The notes under the pieces were generated by a model that was not told the origin of the DNA, did no database searches, and saw only the letters and a program-made list of their open reading frames with translations. Of a DNA stretch of 64,000 nucleotides, positions 7,144-16,236 are shown piece after piece (the first letter of the stretch is position 1; each line of letters starts with the position of its first letter). This DNA comes from Longimicrobiales bacterium (GTDB taxonomy: Bacteria > Gemmatimonadota > Gemmatimonadetes > Longimicrobiales > RSA9). The position numbers were made by a program, and so were the translations under genes. Location of the stretch: the NCBI GenBank assembly GCA_035461765.1, contig DATHUY010000107.1, forward strand, positions 1 through 64,000. Direction: 5' to 3'.

Positions 7144-9408
7144 TTGGGTTTGTGGCCCGTTGAGGTGCCGTTCCCGTTCGCGGACGGTATCGATTCCCAT
7201 GTGCTCGATGAGCTGATCGGAGGCCCTGCCGCTGCGCTGACCGCAGTCGCGCTGGTGGTGGCCCCCGGCGCACGTGCGTCGGGGTGGGGCGCCCGGGCCG
7301 CGGCGGCGCTGGCTGCCCGGTGGCGCGGCCCGCGACGCGTGCTCCTGGCCGACCTCGACCTGGATCGTCCGACGCTCCACGAGGAGGCGGGGATCGCCAA
7401 TGACGAGGGCGTGATCGACCTCATCGAATACGGCATTTCCGTCAGCCGGGTGATAGGCACAGGAGCCGCGGGGACGTACGACATCCTGCCCGCGGGCAGC
7501 TACACTCCTGATCCAGGGGCCATTCTGCGGCACGACGGCTGGAGTCGTGTGCTGCTGGAAGTCGCCGCGCGGCGTGGTACGCTGCTGGCCTGGGTGCCCT
7601 CGGATGCCGACGGCGTCGAGGCGGTGGTGGAGTGGGCGGGCGCGGTGCTGGTGCTTGCAGAGGCGGGCGAGGGCCGGGACGTGGTGGAACGTCTGCGCCA
7701 CCCCTATGCGGTGCTCGGCATCCTTACACCGGCAGTGGCGCCCGCAGCTGCACCCCTGGCTCCGGAACCACGGCCGACGGAGGACGATCTACCGGCGACG
7801 GAGAGCGCCCCGCCGGAGATGATGGCTGACTTCGACGACGACTCCGCGGTCGTGGCTGGTCCGATTGACGAGCCCACTGATTCCACCATCACCGACCATG
7901 AGGCGGCCGTCGAGACCGCTGCCGAAGGTGTCACTGAGGCGGAGGTCCTGGAATCGCTGGAGATCGGTGCCCGGGAGGCCGAGCAGACGGCCGCACAGGA
8001 CAATGGCGGCATCAGTATCGGCACTCCGCATGCAGCCGAGCCCGCCGCTGGCGACGCAGGCATCGGCACCAGCGCCGCCGATTCGGCCGAGCCCGAAGTT
8101 CCGGTCAGCCGCGGCCCCGCCGATACTGCCGCACCCGAAGCCACCCCCGCCGATAGTGTCGCTGAAGTTGCAGCCCGGGAGGAGGAAGAGCTCGAGGAGC
8201 GGCTCGAGAACGACCCGTCCGCGCGCGACGTCCTTGCCCACGAGATCCAGGAACGCCAGCGCGCTGCCCGCCTCGCCGGCGCCGCACCTGCCGCTCATGG
8301 CATTCCCGGCGTCGCAGCGGCGGCAGCGGCCGACCGGGCGGCCGAGGCCGCCGCTGCCGAAGCATACGGGACAGCCGCCATGACAGAGGGAGCGGCCATT
8401 GCGCACGCGGGCACCGCCCCGGACGAACGCGCCATCGGGGACGCTCCTGCCGCGGACGCTCCCGCCGCCGCGGACGCCACCGCCGCGGACGCTGCCGCCG
8501 CGGACGCTGCCGCCGCGGACGCTGCCGCCGCCCCGCACGCCGCGGACGCAGCCGTCGCCAGCGCGGCGCTCGACGACACCCGCCCGCCGGCTCCCGCCGC
8601 CGCGGATCTCCAACCGACGGAGGCCGCGCCGCGCCAGCCGGCGAAGGCGCCGCCGCCGCGGCAGCCGCGATCGCGCTATCGTCGTCCCGTGCTCTGGACG
8701 GTGGGCGTCGTCTTCCTGGCCAGCCTGCTCGCCGGTGCATGGCATTTCCTGGGCGGCCGTGTGGAAAGCGAGGAGCCGCCGGCTGCCGTGACACCGCCGG
8801 AGCCGGCGGCTCCGGCTGCACCGACGGCCGCGAATGCGTTACCCTTCGTCGTCGCGATCGAGGCGCACCGCGAGCTGCTGGTGGCGCTGAACCGGGTGAC
8901 CGACCTCTCGGAGATCGAGCCGGAGCTGCTGTTTCACGTAGAGCCGCTCGAGCGCGAGGGCACCATGTTCTATCACGTCATGGCGGGTCCGGTGCCGGAT
9001 TCGACGGCCGCGCTCGCCCTGCGCGATACGCTGATCGCGCGTGGTCACAAGACGGGACCGACGCCCACGGATGTACGGGCTACACCGCTCGCGTTCCTGA
9101 TCGGCGACTACGGCACGGTCGAGAGCGCGCAGGAGCAGAACGACATCCTGCGCCGTCTCGACATTCCAGGCTATGTGCTCCAGGGCACGGCCGCGGACAG
9201 CGCACCGCTCTACAGGCTTTACGTCGGCGGTTTCAGCACTGCGGCGGAAGCGGCGATCATCCGGCAGATGCTGCAGTCGGCGGGCATCCGCGACTCGCTG
9301 GTCACGCGCACGGGCAATGTCATGGCAGCAGACTTCATCAGCACGGAGGGGGACAGCGTGACGACAGGCGACTCCCTCGCAACACGAACGGGCAGCAGTA
9401 ATCCATGA
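7144..9408 (+). CDS. SPOR-domain membrane protein with degenerate ParA/CpsD-like N-terminal domain
   Basis: The 754-residue protein starts at a TTG; an in-frame stop lies at 7129-7131 and later TTG/GTG starts are possible. Residues about 35-200 resemble a MinD/CpsD-type fold: a Walker A'-like LLADLDLDRPTLHE (67-80), then IDLIEYG and ILPAG. The P-loop position (39-58) has no GK[ST], so nucleotide binding is doubtful. A long acidic, Ala-rich, disordered region follows (200-510), then one membrane helix (about 516-534). The C-terminus has two SPOR-like repeats (about 606-640 and 650-735) that would bind denuded septal peptidoglycan. The stop overlaps smc by four bases. It is probably a division or envelope protein; the function is unproven. 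Confidence 0.75.
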   Translation: MGLWPVEVPFPFADGIDSHVLDELIGGPAAALTAVALVVAPGARASGWGARAAAALAARWRGPRRVLLADLDLDRPTLHEEAGIANDEGVIDLIEYGISVSRVIGTGAAGTYDILPAGSYTPDPGAILRHDGWSRVLLEVAARRGTLLAWVPSDADGVEAVVEWAGAVLVLAEAGEGRDVVERLRHPYAVLGILTPAVAPAAAPLAPEPRPTEDDLPATESAPPEMMADFDDDSAVVAGPIDEPTDSTITDHEAAVETAAEGVTEAEVLESLEIGAREAEQTAAQDNGGISIGTPHAAEPAAGDAGIGTSAADSAEPEVPVSRGPADTAAPEATPADSVAEVAAREEEELEERLENDPSARDVLAHEIQERQRAARLAGAAPAAHGIPGVAAAAAADRAAEAAAAEAYGTAAMTEGAAIAHAGTAPDERAIGDAPAADAPAAADATAADAAAADAAAADAAAAPHAADAAVASAALDDTRPPAPAAADLQPTEAAPRQPAKAPPPRQPRSRYRRPVLWTVGVVFLASLLAGAWHFLGGRVESEEPPAAVTPPEPAAPAAPTAANALPFVVAIEAHRELLVALNRVTDLSEIEPELLFHVEPLEREGTMFYHVMAGPVPDSTAALALRDTLIARGHKTGPTPTDVRATPLAFLIGDYGTVESAQEQNDILRRLDIPGYVLQGTAADSAPLYRLYVGGFSTAAEAAIIRQMLQSAGIRDSLVTRTGNVMAADFISTEGDSVTTGDSLATRTGSSNP
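8440..8530 (+). repeat. In-frame 15-bp tandem repeats encoding an Ala/Asp tract
   Basis: Near-perfect units of GCTGCCGCCGCGGAC repeat about six times within the linker of the SPOR protein, encoding repeats of four Ala and one Asp. The first copies are degenerate and the last three nearly identical, as expected for slippage-prone low-complexity coding DNA. Confidence 0.8.
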
Positions 9409-12400
9409 AGCTTCGTCGTCTCACCCTGCAGGGGTTCAAATCCTTCGCAGACCGCACCGAGCTGCATTTCCATGACGGCATCACCGCCATCGTGGGGCCG
9501 AACGGCTGCGGCAAGTCGAACATCAGCGACGCGATCCGCTGGGTCCTCGGCGAGCAGCGCGCGTCCGCGATCCGCGGCTCGAAAATGGAAGAGGCGATCT
9601 TCCAGGGCACCACTCAGCGACGCCCGCTCGCGCGCGCCGAGGTCGCGCTCGAGTTCGACAACTCGGAGCAGCGGCTCGCGATGCCGCACAAGGACGTCGA
9701 GATCCGGCGCGTCGTCTTCCGCGAGGGCGGCAGCGATTACCTCCTGAACCGCCAGTCGACCCGCCTGCGCGACATCCTCGACATGTTCCGCGATACGGGC
9801 CTCGGCGCGAACAGCTACACGGTCATCGAGCAGGGCATGGTCGACTCGATCCTGTCCGATCGCGCGGAAGAGCGGCGCCACATGTTCGAGGAGGCCGCCG
9901 GCATCGGCCGCTACAAGGACCGTCGCAAGTCCGCGCAGCGCCGGCTGGAAGGAGCGGAGAACGACCTGTCGCGCCTCGAGGACCTCGTCTCCGAGGTGAC
10001 CACGAAGGTCAGGAGTCTCGCCCGCCAGCGCACGAAGGCCGAGAAATATCAGGAGCTGCGCCGTCGCCGGCTGGACCTGGAGGTGTCCGTCGCCCGCGCC
10101 GAGCTCGAGCGCGTCCGGCGCACGCTCGACGAGACGGCACGCGTACTCGAGGACCTGACGCGCGACGAGCCCGCGGCCCGCGCGGCGCTGTCCACCGCCG
10201 AGGCGGAGCTCGAGCAGCGTCGCATCGAGTCGACGGAAGCAGGACGCGAGCGGAATCTGGTCGCGGAGAGGCACCAGGAGATCTCGCGCATGATAGCCGA
10301 GCGCGAGCGCGAGCTGGCGGTCGCGGCGGAGCGGCGCGCGCATGCCGAGCGTCGCATCGTCCAGATCGGCACGGAACGCGACGAGCTCCATGTGCGCATC
10401 GCCACACTCGAGGCGGAGGTCGAGGAAGTCCGGCACGAACGCGGCGGCCAGGCGGGCGTCGTCGAGTCGCTCGGCCAGCGCGTGCTCGAGGTGCAGGAGC
10501 GCCAGAGCGTGCTGCGCCAGGAAGTCACGGAAGTGCGACGTGCGGACGAGGAGGCGCGCTCCCGCGAGAACGACCTGACGCGCCAGCTCGCGCGCATGGA
10601 GGCGGACGCGGCGGGTGCCGAGGCCCGGGCGCACGACGCCCAGGAGCGCCTCGAGCAGCTCGACGACGAGGAGTCCGAGATCCTCGCGCACCTCGCCCAG
10701 CTCGAGGAGCAGCGCGACCTGTTCGCCGAACAGGCCCGTCAGCTCGAGGAGCGCATCGAGGAGCTGAGCGCGCAGCGCGAGGGTTACGAACAGAACATTG
10801 CCGGCCTGCGCGAGGCCGAGCTCGAAGCGAAGCGCGCGCTCTCGGCCGCCGAGGACCACGCCAACCGGCTGGGCTCGCAGGTGGCCGCCCTCGAAACCAT
10901 CGAGCGCGAATACCAGGGCTTCGCGCCCGCCGTCGCCGCGGCGTTGAACGACCGCGGCAATATCGATGGCCTCGTCGGTCCCGTCGCCGAGTTCCTGAAC
11001 CTGCCGAAGGATCGCGCCGCCGCCGTCGAAGGCGCGCTCGGCTCATTGCTCCAGGCGCTCGTGGTGCGTGACCGCGACGCGGCCGCACAGGTACGCCAAT
11101 GGGTCGCGGCGCATTCGACGAACGAATTCGGGATGGGGAGCGGGAGCGTGTCCGGGCTCGGGATCGGGAAAGGCGCCGCAGTTCCCGCTCCCGCACACGA
11201 ACACGATCCCGCTCCCGCTCCCGCATTCGTTCAGGGCACAGTAGCCCTCATACCGCGGGACGCCCTCCCGAAGCTGGAAGCGCTGATCGAGGTCCTCGAG
11301 TTCGCCGGCACGCCGCCGAGCGAGCCGATGCTCATCGGTCGGCACGAGCGGCTCGAGCGACTGCGCCGTGAGGCCGAACACGCGGCGGAAGAGCGTGATG
11401 CCCGGCTCGCCGCGCGCGACGGGATCGCGGACCGCATCCACGACGCGGATGAAGCGCTCCGCGAGCTGCGCTCCCTGATTCAGTCAACGGACCTGGAGCT
11501 GAAGCGTGCCAACGCCGATGAGGCGACGCGGGCTGGACAGCGCGGCCGCGCCGACAAGGCGCGCGAGGAACTGGAGCGGCGCCGCGCCGACCTGCGTGCG
11601 TTGATCGAACGCGCGCGCGGCGACGCGCAGACCGCGCGCACATCGCGCACGGACCTCGAGCGCGGCCTGGGCGAGCACCGGGTGCAGTGGCAGCAGGCCA
11701 CCGAGTCGCTTGCCGAACGTGAAGCGGCCTGGGAAGAGGTGCGCGACGAGGAAGCGGAGCTGCGCGTGGCGCATGCCCGCGCCGAGGGTACGCTGACCGC
11801 GCTCGACCGGCGGATCGCGCAGGCGAAGCAGGACCTGCACAACGCAACGCACCGTCTCGATCAGCTGAACCTGGAGGAGCAGGAGCACGTCTCCTCCCTC
11901 GACATGCTGGCCGGCGTCAGCACGGGCGCCGGCGACCGGCTCCAGGAGCTGTTCGCACAGCGCGACGAGGTCTCCGTTGAGCTGCGCCGCCTCGACGAGG
12001 CACTCGCGGCGGCGGCGGATGCGGCGATGTCGCTCGAGGCGCAGGTGCGCACGCTGCGTCGCTCCACCGAAGAGCGCAGCGAGCTCCGCCACCGCCTGGA
12101 GATCCAGCGCACGGAGGCCGACGCGGCCGACCGTCGCGTCCGCGAGAGGCTGGAGGCGGAGTGGGCGAAGCCGTATGAGCAGCTGGTCGAGGAGGCGACG
12201 CCGCTCGACATGGATATCGACGTCATGAAGGGCGAGTTCAACGCAGTCACGGCGGACATCGAGCGGCTTGGTCCGATCAACATGCTCGCGATGGATGAGT
12301 ACGCCGAGGAGAGCACGCGGCTGGAGTTCCTGACGACCCAGCGCGACGATCTGGTGAAGGCCCGCGACGATCTGCAGCAGGCCATTCGGGAGATCAACAA

Positions 12401-12899
12401 GACCGCGAAGGACCTCTTCAACGAGACGTTCAACGCGATCCGCGAGAACTTCCAGACGACGTTCCAGACCCTCTTCGAGGGCGGCGAATGCGATATCAGG
12501 CTTGAAGATAGCGAGGATCCACTGGAGTCGCCGATCGACATCAGCGCCTCGCCGCGCGGCAAGCGGACCCAGCGTATCCACCTGCTCTCAGGCGGCGAGC
12601 GCGCGCTCACGGCACTGGCGTTGCTGTTTGCGATCTATCTGGTGAAGCCGAGCCCCTTCTGCGTTCTCGACGAGGTCGACGCGCCGCTGGACGAGGCCAA
12701 CATCGGCCGGTTCATCGGCATGCTCCAGACATTCAAGGAGCGCACGCAGTTCGTCGTCATCACGCACCACCCGCGCACCATGGAAGCCGCCGACTGGCTC
12801 TACGGCGTCACCATGGAGGAGCCGGGCATCAGCTCCATTGTCGGCGTCAAGCTGGACGATGTGCTCGAGGGTGTGAGCGGTAACGGCGCGGCCGTCTGA
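9405..12899 (+). CDS. smc: Chromosome segregation protein SMC
   Basis: The 1164-residue protein has the full SMC layout. The N-terminal Walker A is GPNGCGKSN (31-39). Two coiled-coil arms (about 170-500 and 660-930) flank a hinge (about 505-650). The C-terminal ATPase part carries the signature LSGGER (1061-1066) and a Walker B around FCVLDEVDAPLDEAN. SMC dimers with ScpA/ScpB organise and resolve chromosomes. Length is normal. The hinge carries an unusual Gly/Ser-, Ala/Pro- and His-rich stretch (about 572-609) encoded by a palindromic DNA segment. The ATG overlaps the preceding stop by four bases, so the two genes are translationally coupled. Confidence 0.97.
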   Translation: MKLRRLTLQGFKSFADRTELHFHDGITAIVGPNGCGKSNISDAIRWVLGEQRASAIRGSKMEEAIFQGTTQRRPLARAEVALEFDNSEQRLAMPHKDVEIRRVVFREGGSDYLLNRQSTRLRDILDMFRDTGLGANSYTVIEQGMVDSILSDRAEERRHMFEEAAGIGRYKDRRKSAQRRLEGAENDLSRLEDLVSEVTTKVRSLARQRTKAEKYQELRRRRLDLEVSVARAELERVRRTLDETARVLEDLTRDEPAARAALSTAEAELEQRRIESTEAGRERNLVAERHQEISRMIAERERELAVAAERRAHAERRIVQIGTERDELHVRIATLEAEVEEVRHERGGQAGVVESLGQRVLEVQERQSVLRQEVTEVRRADEEARSRENDLTRQLARMEADAAGAEARAHDAQERLEQLDDEESEILAHLAQLEEQRDLFAEQARQLEERIEELSAQREGYEQNIAGLREAELEAKRALSAAEDHANRLGSQVAALETIEREYQGFAPAVAAALNDRGNIDGLVGPVAEFLNLPKDRAAAVEGALGSLLQALVVRDRDAAAQVRQWVAAHSTNEFGMGSGSVSGLGIGKGAAVPAPAHEHDPAPAPAFVQGTVALIPRDALPKLEALIEVLEFAGTPPSEPMLIGRHERLERLRREAEHAAEERDARLAARDGIADRIHDADEALRELRSLIQSTDLELKRANADEATRAGQRGRADKAREELERRRADLRALIERARGDAQTARTSRTDLERGLGEHRVQWQQATESLAEREAAWEEVRDEEAELRVAHARAEGTLTALDRRIAQAKQDLHNATHRLDQLNLEEQEHVSSLDMLAGVSTGAGDRLQELFAQRDEVSVELRRLDEALAAAADAAMSLEAQVRTLRRSTEERSELRHRLEIQRTEADAADRRVRERLEAEWAKPYEQLVEEATPLDMDIDVMKGEFNAVTADIERLGPINMLAMDEYAEESTRLEFLTTQRDDLVKARDDLQQAIREINKTAKDLFNETFNAIRENFQTTFQTLFEGGECDIRLEDSEDPLESPIDISASPRGKRTQRIHLLSGGERALTALALLFAIYLVKPSPFCVLDEVDAPLDEANIGRFIGMLQTFKERTQFVVITHHPRTMEAADWLYGVTMEEPGISSIVGVKLDDVLEGVSGNGAAV
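11120..11232. repeat. 113-bp imperfect palindrome inside the smc hinge
   Basis: Arms 11120-11171 and 11181-11232 (52 bases each) match as inverted copies at 42 of 52 positions by hand alignment, with a 9-base centre. Both arms consist of CGGGA/GAGCGGG-like units and start with GAACGAAT. The frame stays open, adding a low-complexity stretch between conserved hinge strands. Confidence 0.85.
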
Positions 12900-12932
12900 A
12901 ACGCTGGAAGCATGATAACAAAAGGAACTGAA

Positions 12933-14381
12933 ATGAGCGTCAGCGACGCGGCTGCAATACGATCGCGGGTCATGAAGTCGATCGAGACACGCACCGCCGT
13001 GGCCGGAGTGATCGGTCTCGGGTATGTCGGGCTTCCCCTGGCAGTCGAGATCGGCAGAAGTGGCTACAGAACGATCGGATTTGAGATATCCGAGATCATC
13101 GCGGGGGCCGTGAACGCCGGCACCAGCCATATCCAGGACGTATCGAGTGACAGTGTTGCCGGCCTCGTCAAACAGAAGCGCTTGATGGCCACAACGGATA
13201 TGTCACTGATGTCGCAGTGCGATGTGATCTCCATTTGCGTCCCGACACCGCTCAGCAAGACGAAGGATCCGGATCTGTCCTACATCCTCAGCGCAGCGCG
13301 ACTGACTGCTCAGCACCTGCGGCCCGGCCAGATCGTGATTTTGGAAAGTACCACGTTCCCGGGGACTACACGTGATGTGCTGCTCCCGTTGCTCGAGGAG
13401 GGGGGCCTCAAGGCGGGTGAGGACTTCTTTGTGTGCTTCAGCCCTGAAAGGGTGGACCCCGGCAACCCCGTATGGGGAACCAAGAACACGCCGAAGGTTC
13501 TTGGGGGTGTAACCGAAGCATGCATGCAGGTCGGCTACGCGTTTTACTCGAACGTGTTCGAGCACATGGTTCCGGTCGAGAGTGCGGAAGCCGCCGAGCT
13601 CGTGAAGGTTTACGAGAACACGTTCCGCATGATCAATATTGCGCTGGTCAACGAGCTGGCTCAGGTGTGTGACCGCCTTGGTGTGGACGTCTGGAACGTC
13701 ATCGATGCCGCTGCCACGAAGCCTTTCGGGTTCATGAAGTTTACGCCCGGACCAGGTCTCGGCGGTCACTGCATCCCTCTCGACCCGCACTATCTTTCGT
13801 GGAAGATGCGGACGCTGCATTTCAAGACGCGCATGATCGACCTCGCCAGCGACATCAACTCGGAGATGCCACAGTTCGTAGTCCGCAAGGCCAACGATGC
13901 GCTGAACCAGCGCGGTAAGGCACTGCATGGCGCGCGGGTACTCGTGCTCGGCGTCGCCTACAAAAAGGACCTTGATGATATCCGGGAGAGTCCCGCCCTG
14001 GACGTCATGCGCCTTCTCCAGGAGAAGGGAGCGGACGTCGCGTATCACGATCCGCATTGTTCCGTGATTCTGGATGATGGGTATACGGAGCTTGATCATT
14101 TGCCACTGCACAGCGCCCCGCTTACGAACGAAGTGCTTCAGGCCGCTGACCTCGTCCTCATTACAACCGACCACTCGGAGGTCGATTATCAGCGTGTCGC
14201 TGATCAGGCAGAAGTAGTCCTGGACACACGGGGTGCCATGCGCCGCGTTACCGGGAAGGCGCGAATTATCTCTTTGTCCGGCGCCGTGGCCGATCCGGGG
14301 GAGATGGCGCGTCGACCGCATGGCTGGGCCACCACTGCCGCGAACGGGCACCACCGCGTCGCCGCCGACGCGCAGGGTTGA
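12933..14381 (+). CDS. wbpA: UDP-N-acetyl-hexosamine 6-dehydrogenase (WbpA/WecC/TviB family)
   Basis: This protein (482 residues) oxidises the C6 hydroxyl of a UDP-HexNAc to a uronate in two NAD-dependent steps. It has the N-terminal GLGYVGLPLAV dinucleotide motif, the middle domain with ENTFRMINIALVNEL, and catalytic Cys280 in GGHCIP. The C-terminal UDP-binding domain has GVAYKKDLDDIRESPA. I prefer the ATG at 12933, with AAAGGA about 7 bases upstream, over the in-frame ATG at 12912. Sequence resembles WbpA-type UDP-GlcNAc dehydrogenases more than UDP-glucose dehydrogenases; exact substrate is inferred. It opens the polysaccharide locus, 33 bases after smc. Confidence 0.9.
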   Translation: MSVSDAAAIRSRVMKSIETRTAVAGVIGLGYVGLPLAVEIGRSGYRTIGFEISEIIAGAVNAGTSHIQDVSSDSVAGLVKQKRLMATTDMSLMSQCDVISICVPTPLSKTKDPDLSYILSAARLTAQHLRPGQIVILESTTFPGTTRDVLLPLLEEGGLKAGEDFFVCFSPERVDPGNPVWGTKNTPKVLGGVTEACMQVGYAFYSNVFEHMVPVESAEAAELVKVYENTFRMINIALVNELAQVCDRLGVDVWNVIDAAATKPFGFMKFTPGPGLGGHCIPLDPHYLSWKMRTLHFKTRMIDLASDINSEMPQFVVRKANDALNQRGKALHGARVLVLGVAYKKDLDDIRESPALDVMRLLQEKGADVAYHDPHCSVILDDGYTELDHLPLHSAPLTNEVLQAADLVLITTDHSEVDYQRVADQAEVVLDTRGAMRRVTGKARIISLSGAVADPGEMARRPHGWATTAANGHHRVAADAQG

Positions 14382-14383
14382 GC

Positions 14384-15364
14384 GTGGGTCGGTACATCAT
14401 CACAGGCACTGCCGGGTTCATTGGTTCGAACGTCGCCGCACAGCTGCTCGATGCCGGGCAGGACGTAATCGGCATCGACAATCTGAATGACGCGTACGAT
14501 GTCAGACTCAAGCGGTGGAGGCTGGACCAACTGGAGAGGAGGGAAGGGTTCAGGTTCGAACACCTCGATCTGCTCGACCGTGACCGCCTGGGCCAGCTGT
14601 TCCGTGAAGCGCGAGGGTATGACGCAGTGCTCAACCTTGCTGCGCGTGCCGGGGTTCGTCCGTCGGTCGAGAATCCGTGGATTTACAACGACGCGAACAA
14701 CACGGCGACTCTGAACCTCCTCGACCTGTGTGTTAAGCACGGTGTCGAGAAGTTCGTGCTCTCCTCTACGTCATCGCTCTATGGCGGTGACAACGCACGA
14801 CCCTTCGTGGAGACCGCCAACACGGATCGTCCGCTCTCGCCCTATGCGGCTACCAAGAAGGCAGCCGAAGCGATGTGCTACACGTACCATTACCTCCACG
14901 GTCTGGACGTCACGGTGTTCCGTTACTTCACCGTTTATGGTCCGGCCGGCCGTCCCGACATGGCTCCATTCCGCTTCGTTCAGTGGATCCGGGAAGGTCG
15001 CACGGTGCATGTTTTCGGGGATGGCACTCAGGAACGCGATTTCACGTTTGTGGAGGATGTGGCGCGCGGCACGATTGCCGGGCTCCAGAAAGTGGGCTAC
15101 GAGATCGTGAATCTCGGTTCGGACGAGCCGTCGCTGCTGAGCGAGATGATTGCGTTGATCGAAGAGGCTACCGGACAGCCGGCAAAGCTCGAGTATTCCC
15201 CGGCGCACAAGGCGGACGTGCGCGCGACATGGGCCAACATCGATAAGGCGGCTTCGCTGCTTGGCTGGCGGCCGCGCACGGATTTGAGGGAAGGCCTCCG
15301 CCGCACAGTCGACTGGTACGAGGAGAACCGGGAATGGGCGAAGGACATCGAGACGGGGAAGTAG
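14384..15364 (+). CDS. NAD-dependent epimerase, UDP-glucuronate 4-epimerase type
   Basis: A short-chain dehydrogenase of about 326 residues. The NAD motif is near the start (TGTAGFIG, with T where G is usual), the SSTSSLYG segment follows, and the catalytic pair is in SPYAATKKAAE. RYFTVYGPAGRPDMA is the signature stretch of UDP-glucuronate 4-epimerases (CapI/LpsL). It would interconvert UDP-glucuronate and UDP-galacturonate, though a related uronate substrate made by the preceding dehydrogenase is possible. The GTG at 14384 has AGGG six bases upstream; a TTG at 14378 would instead give a TTGA overlap with the previous stop. Confidence 0.85.
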   Translation: MGRYIITGTAGFIGSNVAAQLLDAGQDVIGIDNLNDAYDVRLKRWRLDQLERREGFRFEHLDLLDRDRLGQLFREARGYDAVLNLAARAGVRPSVENPWIYNDANNTATLNLLDLCVKHGVEKFVLSSTSSLYGGDNARPFVETANTDRPLSPYAATKKAAEAMCYTYHYLHGLDVTVFRYFTVYGPAGRPDMAPFRFVQWIREGRTVHVFGDGTQERDFTFVEDVARGTIAGLQKVGYEIVNLGSDEPSLLSEMIALIEEATGQPAKLEYSPAHKADVRATWANIDKAASLLGWRPRTDLREGLRRTVDWYEENREWAKDIETGK

Positions 15365-15374
15365 AACGAGGATC

Positions 15375-16136
15375 ATGATCCTGACCTGCATTGGTACCGG
15401 TACTGCCGCTCCCGAACCGGACCGTGTCTGCTCCGGCTTCCTGCTGGAGGGCCACGGCCTGCGCATGCTGTTCGACTGCGGGCCGGGCGTGGTCCACAAC
15501 ATGGCCCGGCTCCGACTCGATTGGCAGACGATCACGCATCTCTGCCTCACGCATTTCCATAACGATCATATCGGCGATGTGCCGATGCTGTTCTTCGCGT
15601 GGAAGCATGGCATGCGGCCGCAGCGCACTGCACCGCTGACCGTCTTCGGACCGAAGGGTACGAAGCGCAAGCTGGTGCGGATGGCGAAGCTGTTCGGCGA
15701 CCATATCAGCGAGCCACCGTTCGAGCTCGACATTCAGGAGCTGAGCGACCTGGCGGAAGTGCGCCTGAACGACGTCGCGGAGATCAGCGCTCGCCGCACA
15801 CCGCACACGGACCGGTCGATCGCGTTCCGGCTGGAGGTCTCCGGCCGGTCATTCTGCTACACGGGCGACACCGGCTTCAGTGACGAGGTCGCGGTGTTCG
15901 CGCAGGCGGCCGATGTCCTGCTGACGGAGTGCTCCCTCCCGGAGGACGAGCCGATGGCGAGTCACCTTACGCCTTCGCAGGTGGCGGCAATGGCGCGCGT
16001 CGCGCTGCCGCGTCGGCTGCTGGTGACGCACGTGTATCCGCAGCTCGATCGCGCCGAAGTCCCGATTCTGGTTCGCGAAGGCGGGTGGCCGGCTGAAGTT
16101 CATGTGGTATCGGACGGGGAGCGCATCGAGGTCTGA
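15375..16136 (+). CDS. MBL-fold metallo-hydrolase, RNase Z-like
   Basis: The 253-residue protein has the metallo-beta-lactamase metal motif THFHNDHIGD (H60, H62, D64, H65). It also has a GTGTAAP start, a FDCGPG strand, a CYTGDTGFSD segment (fourth ligand), and a late THVYP histidine. The order matches the RNase Z/arylsulfatase-like branch. It lies between sugar-nucleotide genes with 10 bases of spacing, but no known step of polysaccharide synthesis needs it. It may process a phospho- or sulfate ester, or may be a housekeeping gene caught in the operon. Confidence 0.85.
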   Translation: MILTCIGTGTAAPEPDRVCSGFLLEGHGLRMLFDCGPGVVHNMARLRLDWQTITHLCLTHFHNDHIGDVPMLFFAWKHGMRPQRTAPLTVFGPKGTKRKLVRMAKLFGDHISEPPFELDIQELSDLAEVRLNDVAEISARRTPHTDRSIAFRLEVSGRSFCYTGDTGFSDEVAVFAQAADVLLTECSLPEDEPMASHLTPSQVAAMARVALPRRLLVTHVYPQLDRAEVPILVREGGWPAEVHVVSDGERIEV

Positions 16137-16236
16137 ACAGCCAGTTCCGCATGAGGCTGAAATCCAGACAGTCATCCAGTGTGGCGGGTTCGTCCGACTT
16201 ACACCCTGGGCTGTCAAACGGCAATCGGGAGCGTGG

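Noticed and set aside
8440-8530. Regular repeats resembling a small repeat array
   Set aside because: Units are contiguous 15-mers in frame with no spacers, so this is low-complexity coding DNA and not CRISPR.
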